From Glandiceps talaboti (lineage: Eukaryota > Hemichordata > Enteropneusta > Spengelidae): 64,000 nt of DNA. Where the stretch lies: contig NC_135564.1 of assembly GCF_964340395.1 (NCBI RefSeq), positions 69,501 to 133,500 of the forward strand, read 5' to 3'. Numbering within the stretch: the stretch's first letter is position 1; each line of letters opens with the position of its first letter. Made by a program: the position numbers and the translations under genes. The notes under the pieces were generated by a model, which saw nothing but the letters and a program-made list of their open reading frames with translations, had not been told where the DNA came from and did no database searches. Below, one piece after another: positions 54,428 through 64,000 of this stretch.

Positions 54428-54909
54428 GATATAGGGGTGCAAATGGTGTCCAACTGTGTTTGGTTGAACTACAGCATCTATGTAGAATTGTTTGTTTTCT
54501 CTGTTACTATATGCTTGGGGATATTTAGTTATTGTCGGTATTTGTTCACTGTTTTATGAACGCTTGAAAGGGTGGTGGAATGAAAGGGGTGGCAACGTAG
54601 TTTGACCAGGAGCAGACTAGAGTTAATAGATACAGTTGGTGCCGGGTACTACACTACACTACTATCATCCTAGCTTTCAATGCCCGTTACAGTAATTTTG
54701 AAGTCATGTCTGGATACACACGACTAGCCGAATACACTGGATTTCTTCTGCGAGCTAAAACTGTTGTTTGTTGTCTCGAATATACTGACCTGGGGCAAAC
54801 ATTACCACTTGCGGCTAAGTGGACAGTTTACAGACCTTTGGTTTGACACATTTATAGTGGTGTTATGTCATTATATGAAGGTACCGATACCTGCCTAATT
54901 CATATGCTA

Positions 54910-56265
54910 CACTGGCATGGTTCTATTAGACCTTCAAAGGGCACTTGACACCGTTGACCATCACATTTTGTGTAAAAAGCTTAATCTCATGGGCATGGAT
55001 TCGTTGCAATGGTTCCAGTCTTATCTCACTGGCAGAAAACGAATTCAGATTCATGGATATTCACTGTGGTGTTCCTCAAGGAAATATTCTGGGACCACTA
55101 CTGTTTCTGTGCTATGTGAATGATATCATGGTAATTTCAATCAAATGTAAACTTCTACTCTATGCTGATGGCAGTGCCATATTAGTGTCACATAATGATG
55201 TTAATCACATTGCCTCAGTGTTAAACAAAGAACTTGAATCATGTAACAAATGGTTGATTGACAATAAGCTTTTACTCCATCTAGGGAAAACAGAACTCAT
55301 TCTATTCGGCCCGAAATGCAAATTGCATCGGATTTCTGAATTTAAAATAACTTGTAATCAACGTGATATTTATGCCAGCATCATCTGTCAAATACCTTGG
55401 ACTCGATCTTGATCAAAGTCTATCAGGGCTCCAAATTGTTCAAAATATTATTAAGAAAACCAATTCAAGGCTTAAATTTCTCTATCGACAGGCACATTTT
55501 CTCAATCACAACTCCCGCAAAACGCTTTACACTGTTCTAATCCAATGTCACTTTGATTACTCATGTTCATCCTGGTACTCTGCTCTTACCAAAACTCTCA
55601 AAAAGAAACTCCAAATTGCACTAAACAAAATTGTACGGTTCATCCTTTCTATGGAGCCCAGATCACATATAGGTGCTGATCAGTTTGATGCCCTCAGTAT
55701 GTTGGATGTCAAGGGCAGAGTGAGCCACCTACGGCTTAACCATGCTTTCAAAATAACTCCATCCCTGAGTATTTATCTCATCAGTTTACCAAAGTGTCTT
55801 CTGTTCATAATTATGGGACTAGGGGAGGTTGGTACAATTTTCATTATCCAACGGTTAAAGGTGAGGCTGCTAATACTTTTTATGCTAACGCCATTAAGGA
55901 CTGGAACAATCTACTAGCATCAATAAAACAGATATCACAAAGAAATGCCTTTAAAAATCGGTCAAATCATATCTGTTTAGTACATTAAGAGATACTGAAA
56001 ACAGCGACTTTATTCGGTATTAGTTAGTTTGCCTCCACGTTTTCCCTACTTATTCTTTCCTATTTCATGTAGTTAAACACCTTTGTTTTTCCCGCCACTT
56101 TCTTGAATCACTCTATGGATCCCACTGGAAACAAGTCTTTGATTTTGTGGGTTATCCTAGTAATTCAACAATTTGTACCAGTTATTATTTGTATATCTGT
56201 ACTGTCGATCTTGTGTTTTACTGAAATAAACTAAACTAAATTAAACTAAACTAAACTAAAGGTGG
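54910..56265 (+). pseudogene. CR1/jockey-type LINE fragment, frameshifted, catalytic box YADG
   Basis: Three or four overlapping plus-strand frames cover one RT: LDLQRALDTVDHHIL, GVPQGNILGPLLFLCYVNDI, LLYADGSAILVS, SSVKYLGLDLDQSL and YGTRGGW. The catalytic YADD is YADG, and at least three frameshifts separate the parts. The 3' end carries AAACTAAACTAAATTAAACTAAAC (56226-56265), an (ACTAA)-type tail like that of the LINE at 3780. Confidence 0.85.
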
Positions 56266-59200
56266 TGATATTTTAAATCCTACCGCTGGAAATATTCAAC
56301 GTAGTGGGCGCTATGATGTTAGACTAGACACTTGTCAATGACTTTCGAATCTGGCAAGCCAGATTCAAAAGCCAGCGACTGTCTAGTCTAACTACCAACA
56401 GCGACGAATATTTGTATATACTCTTTTAGTCTGGTTGAAAGAACAAGTGTTGACATATTTCGTTTGTTCATTCCTTTTTTCTGAGTACATAGAGGATAAA
56501 ACAACTAAGCGTCTAAACCTGGTGTGTGTGGGGGTGTTCACAAATGACATACACAATACAGGGAGTACTATCTACTCGAGCTCAATAATGACAATGTGAT
56601 GACAAGTTTCATAGTCAATACTAACCAGTTTGACGACCTTTTCAAACTCCAGCTATACAGTTAGAATACAATCCAAGCAGGTGTCCCTTCAGATGGATAA
56701 TCGTGTTACTGCTGACTCGAATGACTGAGTGTCGTATGATCTCGCATCTATCCGTAACTTTCAAATCTAGCGACAATTACCAACGAAAGAGATCTCCAGA
56801 TTCAATAGACAACGGATAGCCTCTATACTAAATGACTATACAGCAACAAGAAACATAGCACAGCAACTGTCTATATCTAAGCAGCAACCGATCAAATGAA
56901 ACCCAAATGTGAATGTGAAATATCACGCTCTATATATAGAGAAGACATAACACTTTCAGCACAGTGACGTAACGTTCTATTTGATATACATGTACTTCAC
57001 ACTATATTTATGCACCCGAGAATTCACAGTTCGTCCAATCTCCTTTATAACTGTGTAATATAAATGAAAGTTAGGAGACGGTTGTGAAAATCAGTGACAT
57101 GCTAAAAGGAAAAGGATATTAAAATTGTGAAAAAAAATTACAAAAAAATGTGATAACTGCTCCGATTAATATTCAATGATGATTGCATATGCTTTGCCTG
57201 TCTATATTCTCACAAACTCGAAAACTTTCTCTCGGGTTGAAGGAAAAGAGTTCGTTTTCTATGCCAAATGCGAGACCGTCAATAATGTAAGAGAGTGGTT
57301 GGAGAAATTGTCATGGTCGAATTGTCTGCCGAGTTATGACAATACAGTGAAAATGATTGTCTTTATCGCCATAAAACTCAAACCACTATATGAAATACAC
57401 AACTTGGGAAAATATAGGAGCCCTAGAACAAAATAACTAATGTCAGCATAAATTAGTATACACGTGTATAACTATTGTCATATTTCCTAGTTTGCGTTGA
57501 TTTATTTCCGGTTTGCATCATATCGACTATCCACCAACTCGGATCATCAAACGTTCACTGACGAACCCACTAAACAAAAATGCTTTTGTCAACTCCCTTG
57601 TCATTCCACTATATAACAATGTATGAATTCACAAACAAAGCAAGGGTGTGTCATTACATGTTTACTTCTATATTAAATGAAACTCTTTAGTTTTAATGGT
57701 CTATCACTGTATTCTTTGCTACCCCGTCCCTCAGGAACTCGTTAGACTACTAATAGGCTACTCTCTCGATGTTCTTCCTCAAACGGTAATCCACCAAAGT
57801 CATGTCTGAAAAAATCTCCCAGTTGTTACAATATTAGATGCGGTGGTCTGGGTCGTGTACATGCTGATCGATTATTCACTTTGGACGGGTTATTAAGGAC
57901 AACACCCTCACACACTACTCAAACGCTGGGGGCTGACACGACTTTGGCAGCTTTCCAATACACTGCTGTTACTAGCAATATGTGTGTGCCAGACTTCTCT
58001 TGATAACTGAGGAACATAGGCGCTCGTAGTCGACCAACAACTCAAGATACTTTCCCACCAAAAGCATCTGAATAAAATCCTAAGTTATCATTATTTCCCG
58101 TTTTTCATCTCTTCATATCAACTTATCTTGGACAGGAATATTAACTGAAATAATGTGACGTAATACTAGTACTTGTATTCTAGTACAGATTTGTTATACA
58201 TGTATAATGTAGAGTCCGCACCCACTATTGTTTATGCCGACTTCTATACTGTGTATTGCTACAAACATAACCAGTTTACCCATAGACATTTATGGTTTAC
58301 CGATATACTGTACACCACATTTTACGTCAGTTTGGACAAAGCATGGGGGTAGAATTGTTCGCGTAGTAACTGTAGCCGCGAGTTCATTAAACATCCCTAT
58401 AACAACACACTTTTAAGTTAAATTCTCAATGGTTACACAACACTTAAATATGCACTGTGACATGGCCCTGGGCATTTTCTGAACTCGTGTCTTAATAGTA
58501 CAATACTCCTCCCTAACGTAATACTGTAAACCTAGATATGTTGTTCAAATGTAGAAACGTTGCGTTTTACAGTCTTCAGTTGCATTTGTAGTTCTCAAAG
58601 ACTATTTTTTACCAATTACTAGATTGGCACATTGTGTTTATGTACAAGACGACATTTAGGCACTACTTATTTTGTTTTCCTGCGATAAAGCGAAAGTAAG
58701 TCTTTAGCGAAAATTTCCAGATTAACAATGTTGACAATTCTTCGAAGCAGGTGGACTGAAAGTGAGTCTACCCTGTCCCAGTCTCAAGAAAAAACATATG
58801 TGTAAAAGTTTAAGTTCCTACGGATGGAATCACATCCCAAACTATCAAAATAAAATGCTATGTATATTTCTGTTTCATGAATAACTCTAAAAGGATCACA
58901 TTGTGTCGTTATTTTTAGATTATTCCTTTCAAAGTTTCAATTGCCAGCACAAATGACAAGTGGTATTACAAATGAAAAAATATTGATTTTGTTTTGATTT
59001 TGATTATGATCAGTTTATGGCTTCAAAAGAAATTCCTTCATTTAATTCTATGAGTGGTAATAATTTCCACTCCTATAGCTGTCATTTATTAAGGTAGAGT
59101 GAACTTTTGTCCAATGGGGTGTACCAGATGATATATCACTCCAAAAATATGATAATATATTATATTTTTTTCCTTTTTTATTAGTTTTGTAAATCTTGAA

Positions 59201-59290
59201 TGCATTGTAGTCTTTTCCAATTTCTGAGTGTCTGTAAATGGGGTAATCCTGTAGACATCTCAAATAAATTAATAAAATTTTTAAAAAAAT
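56266..59290. other. Non-genic DNA upstream of the mucin-like gene
   Basis: No exon with a signal peptide, EGF pattern or convincing donor was found on either strand. The longest ORF (57176-57436, plus) has no recognisable motif. A promoter and first exon of the mucin-like gene could still be hidden here. Confidence 0.4.
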
Positions 59291-59840
59291 AAAAACAGAG
59301 AATTACACATATCAACTTGGCATGAACAAATCTAAATGGACTCCGCCCCTGGAGATACATTTACGCGAAATATCAAAGCAATCCGATAGGTGGTTTCAGA
59401 GAAGAAGTCGAAAATATCATTTTGATCAAAGGTACCCCCAAAACCTGCTAAATATAGAAAATGACTCAAACCAATTTGGCATCAACAAATCTTAAAAGAT
59501 TCCTCCAAGTCATATGCACACCAAATATACACATGTACACTAAATATAAAATCAATCCGACCACTGGTTTCGGAGAAGAAGTCGAAAATATCATTTTGAC
59601 CAAAATATACAAAAAAGTGCTGAACATAAAAGATCATATATATAAACTTGGCATGAACAAACGCGAATAGCCTTCTTCCAATTCAGGGACATGCACACAA
59701 AATATCACAGCAATCTGACAACCGCTTTAAGAGAAGAAGATGAAAATAGGTAAAAGTTGACGGACAATGGACAACGGACGACGATGGAGAATAAACCTAT
59801 CACTTAAGCTGCAGTCAGCTGTCGCTGACAGCGGAGCTAA
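59290..59840. repeat. Three ~165-bp tandem noncoding repeat units with hairpin end
   Basis: CTTGGCATGAACAAA-like starts at about 59315, 59476 and 59647, each followed by AGAAGAAGTCGAAAATATCATTTTGA-type blocks. After the third unit comes GACGGACAATGGACAACGGACGACGATGG and then a short hairpin CAGCTGTCGCTGACAGCGGAGCTAAAAA. A widespread style of marine-invertebrate interspersed repeat. Confidence 0.6.
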
Positions 59841-61439
59841 AAAGTGGTGATACCCAGCGAAAGTGAACTACGCAATTAATTCTTAAATAATTTTACGATA
59901 TTGAAGATGAAATGTTGGTATCTCTCATGAAATACTGGATGGTATTGAAAAACAGACTCAAATATGATCGTCGTAAACTACTAATGTCCTTTTACGGCAA
60001 CGCCGCTAACGTACTCTCTTATGACACAGGATGTTTTGTTGTAGTTGTTGTTGTTGTTGTTGTTAATCTTGCCACTACGTCAACAACAACAGCCAATATG
60101 GTTTGATGAAAGCATTTTTCTAAATAACTTTTTGCATAAGCATAGTCATGATAATTTATCAGACGTCACACGAATAGATTTTTGATAAATCTACACAACA
60201 ATCAACGAGCTGTCCATTACGTTAACCATGCACACAGTCATGCAAATATATTGTTACGTATCCTGGTTCCTTTTTGTATTGAGCATTACTTTATACACAA
60301 ATGTTGGAGTTTAGCTTGAATACCTTTCCTACACAAAATGATACAATGTGATTCATGTTACATATAGTTAATATACCGAGATCAAAACCATTGTGATCAA
60401 TACTGTTTTAGTAAGGTAATAAAAATGAAAATGAACACCATGGATCTAATCATAGTTACAAACGTAAATATTGTAAATTTCCCTTACTCGACATTGTGTT
60501 AGAAGAGCCTTTGGCTCAACAATTTATCGAGTTTAAATAAAGTCAAACAAACAAATGTAATTGATGTGTATTTTATAATAATAAATAATAATTTTTAGAT
60601 GCCATACCACAGTATTGCCCAACAGATATAATATTTCTGAAAACAATAATAATTCATTTATTTAAGATAATACATGCATGGGTCCTAAATAGGTTTTGGT
60701 GTATTGGAATATCACTAGTTACCGTTACAGCAATGGTTAACTGATCTAGAGTCTTAATGCACAAATCCTTGAGCAGCCACCTCTTTATCAATACCCAAAT
60801 GGTATATCGAATGGTAAACAATCTGAATCCAGAACTGTTCACTTTTTGTACCAAGAGAACGTGTTTTAATAAAAAATCAAATGGGTAGTAATGGTACACG
60901 CAGTGAAGTTTATTTCAACCGCTGAGTTGTAACAGGTCACAGAGAATAGGTGCATTAAAGTTAATGTCGTGTAGGATACATTCTGAATTAATTTCAAAAC
61001 TCCCGTCACACGAGGGTGACAATGGTTAACATTTTGTTTTCCAGGACAGAGAGTTTCATGGTATGGCTAGAACCAAATGGTAATATAAACCAAAAGAGAA
61101 ATATTTCTATGTTAATTTATGTTTCCTTTGCTTTCTAACTCTATGGGCGGGTCCTCATTTGAACAATATACAAACACAAACAACGGTACTAGACATGTTT
61201 CAGTTTATATGGTCCGCTGTTATATTACAACTTGAAGTAATTATAATTACTCCAAGATTATAATAATGGCATGGTTTTTGACGAAGTAGAATAGTCAATA
61301 CTTAAATAGTTTACAGTATTGTATTGTAATTTTAATTCGTATGTTGGCTTTTTTACTAAACCCACTATCCTATAGTTCGTCCTTTATTTGCAATATTTCG
61401 GTCAGGGGTGTATTTATATGACAAAAATATCACCAATGG

Positions 61440-62260
61440 CGTTGTAGCATAACTGTACAGTTTTTACAAATGTTTATCCATATGCTAGTCCATGCTAACA
61501 ATAGGTGTTCATTTGCTAAATAATTATCCAGTTGCCTATCCAACCATGTTGCTATCTTTACGATATATGTGATCATTTGGCTGTTGCTATGGGCGTGGTC
61601 TTGTTGCTAGGCAAATTTACAAACAGTTTTGAAATGTGTATTCAATTGTCTATTTAACACTGTTGTTATCTTTGCAATATACGCGATTGTTTGGCTGTTG
61701 CTATGGGCGTGGTCATGGTTGCTAGGGTATTTGAATACATTTTTTGAATGTTTACTCACTTGCCTACCAGATGATGTTGTTATTTGACCAAAATATACTG
61801 CCATTTGGTTGTTGCTAAAGGACGTGGTCATGGGCCAATTTTGTCAAAATGTTTTGAAGGAAATCTGCAGAATAACACTTTCAGAAACATCTCGCCAAGT
61901 TTCAGAGTCATTGACCAAGTACTTTTTGAGATATAAGTTTTTGACCAAAATGAACATTCTTACACCTAATTTGCATATCACTCATGGAATCATTGTATGC
62001 TTAATATTTCTTCGTCCATACATCCCTAGATGCATTCCCATTAAATTTCAGCCTAATCTGCTCAGTAGTTTTGGAATTATATATCTTTAACCAAAAAGAC
62101 ACATTTTAGCCCTAATTTGCATATTACTGATAGAATCATCATGTCATGAACAAATCTTACTTTACATCCCTTAAAGAATGTTCCCACCAAATTTCGCGCC
62201 AATCTGCCCAGTAGTTTCTGAGTTATTGAAGAAATCGGCTATGAACTGGACAAGTACCTG
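61440..62260. repeat. Tandem ~120-bp repeat with GTTGCTATGGGCGTGGTC core
   Basis: Three or more diverged units contain TTTGGCTGTTGCTATGGGCGTGGTC (about 61578, 61692, 61805). A second family follows with CCTAATTTGCATAT and TGCCCAGTAGTTT(C/G). Noncoding; the 157-codon ORF at 62178-62651 starts inside it and is not supported as a gene. Confidence 0.6.
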
Positions 62261-62796
62261 GTTATATAGAAAAGAGATTTGTCTCTCAATTACCCATGGA
62301 TATGTACTATACAAGGTTCGCGTTAACGCGTTATTCCGCGTCCGGGATGCAATGCATTTGAATGGGACCCACTTCATACGCAAATGCTACAAATGTTACT
62401 TGTTTATGTGGCCGCTTAGTCTGATAGCATCCGATAAGCTTTTGATTGAGGAACATGTGGTTCTATTATTGAATAAAAGTTTCACTAGTCTACGTAATAG
62501 ACGATTTTTTAAAAACAAAATAATATTTACTCCCCCCCCCTATACATGGGTTCATGTACGTTCTGATAGTATCTGTAACAGGTACTTGTCCGTCACCGTC
62601 ATTATGACACGTGACAATACAAGGGGATTAACCCGTAATCGTAATTGTTAGTATTTGTCCCCAAAGCGACGATATCTCAGACTAATTTATATGTTCTGTT
62701 CCATACACAAGTTTAAAATATCCGCAATTTATCGAACCCTGACTTAACCTTCGGAATTATATATTTGGCCAGAAAGCTATTCAAATTGTGAATACG

Positions 62797-62797
62797 G

Positions 62798-62829
<32 letters not shown>
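62797..62829. repeat. (TTG)n microsatellite
   Basis: Eleven units; a shorter run lies at 60046-60064. Confidence 0.95.
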
Positions 62830-62830
<1 letters not shown>

Positions 62831-64000
62831 TTGGTCAGTAATCCGATGTATATCATCAACACTGTGAATGTCATACACATAGTTACTACCCTTACCACTT
62901 TTCAACAATTTGTGCTAGCGTTTTTTAAATTAAATACTGTACTTAAAGACTTAGCTCCCAGAGAAAAATGTGTTTTTAATTTAGTGTACCATCTCACATA
63001 TTTTATAACCAATGCAAACCATCACTCTCCTTGATGACAATAATTACATGTAATTATGTTGTTATATATCATCAAGCGTGTTGGCAATTTTGTATGCTGA
63101 TCAATTCCTACCATTTTAGTTACATCTAAACATAAATATATCAGACAGTATAATAAGCTTATGTGCAATATTAAACATGAAATGTTGTATTACGAGGCAT
63201 TTTTAAAACTTGACAACACTTACGACGCTTACGTTTCAGACAACCAACACAAAAATGTGTGGTTTGTCGAATAAATTAAGTTCAACCAAGTATTACCCAT
63301 ACCTCCATGGTTCAACTATTGGTGTACACGCGAGACTAATATACATATATTCATGGTAAAACTATATAGAGTACATGTTGATATGTAGGGGGGGGGGGGC
63401 AAAACTTGGGTTGGTTATGAGAGATTTAACGAATCTAATAAAAGGGCGAGTCATTTCTTTTTCTTTACTCTTAGGACTGTGTTGGGATTTAATGCATAGC
63501 TCCAAGCATAGACCCTACACCAGTGTGGTAGGGTCTATGCTCCAAGTTAAGAGAATTTTGTTTCCTGTATTGTATGGCGTAACAAATCTTTGAAAGAAAT
63601 AATCTCCGTAAATGGAAAAGGCGATTGGCTCTCTATGCTGAAATCGTTGCTGGGGGATGGTACTAACAGACATACTCGTTTAACAGCGTCGTTAACAACG
63701 TCTTCAAATTTGTGGAAAATAGTATTCCATCATTCAAACACTTTTTTGTAAAGTAAAAGCGACGCAACTCTGCCCTTACCCGTTTTACACCTTTTTTTCT
63801 ATGAACGTTCACCGATGCGTGACTCCTGCATAATTAATAACTAATGAGAATGGAATACAGTGTTCATAGAATCTTAAGGCTTGGTATTCTATATTAATTT
63901 AAAAACATTCTCAAATTTTAGAGATGGATTTGGAGTCTCACTAATGCTATCTTCGTGATTGTCCGTCGCCGTTTAGGGAAACCAGCAAACCCTCCTTTTA
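62830..64000. other. Non-genic DNA at the right edge
   Basis: No supported gene. It contains a G10 run near 63390 and the hairpin at 63505-63541. Confidence 0.4.
63505..63541. repeat. Hairpin sharing arms with 14256-14294
   Basis: AGCATAGACCCTACACCA and TGGTAGGGTCTATGCT form the arms. CATAGACCCTACACCA is identical to the copy at 14257. Confidence 0.78.

Noticed and set aside
62178-62651. 157-codon plus-strand ORF
   Set aside because: It begins inside a degenerate interspersed repeat, has no recognisable motif and no splice context.

Overview
This is a stretch of animal nuclear genome. It has long introns, GT-AG junctions, abundant microsatellites, fragments of CR1/jockey-type LINEs and many short inverted-repeat DNA elements. 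The gene content (calcium-binding EGF, NIDO, AMOP, VWD and SEA modules in one membrane mucin) fits a marine invertebrate. I cannot fix the phylum from sequence alone.

The window is dominated by one minus-strand gene, about 52.86 kb down to 10.44 kb. I traced 55 coding exons on the reverse strand. Their lengths and phases join without a break and their codons read without a stop, giving about 2,929 residues (8,790 nt). The order is: N-terminal region and nine EGF-like modules; NIDO; AMOP; VWD; a MUC4-like linker; two EGF-like modules; 22 mostly calcium-binding EGF modules; SEA; two EGFs; a second SEA with a GSVIA cleavage-type motif; two EGFs; a Thr/Ser-rich stalk; one transmembrane helix; and a roughly 210-residue basic cytoplasmic tail ending in a micro-exon with a DSGSDS motif. 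This is the layout of a membrane-bound mucin/adhesion protein of the MUC4 or coral mucin-like class. The signal-peptide exon was not found. It may lie upstream, beyond the LINE fragments at 52.9-56.3 kb, or outside the window.

At the left edge a second minus-strand gene starts at 2,353. A signal-peptide exon (2290-2353) splices to an open exon (692 to the window edge) that encodes a Thr/Ser/Glu-rich extracellular repeat protein with 12-residue tandem units. It continues beyond the window.

The rest is intergenic or intronic and rich in mobile DNA. There is a 2.7 kb TA-flanked long-TIR element with a nested LINE (3.0-5.7 kb). Several intronic TIR elements have TTA/TAA-type flanks (19.2-20.6, 25.3-26.2, 39.7-40.0 kb), and a pair of about 355 bp TIR elements lies at 43.6 and 45.3 kb. 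A 383 bp fully palindromic foldback element with a 9 bp target duplication lies at 54.0-54.4 kb. Two decayed LINEs lie at 52.9-53.9 and 54.9-56.3 kb. The most unusual feature is a 46 bp minisatellite (about 49.75-50.94 kb). Each of its 25 intronic units repeats the end of the adjacent EGF exon with its splice donor.

No convincing gene was seen in 56.3-64.0 kb or in 5.8-10.4 kb.
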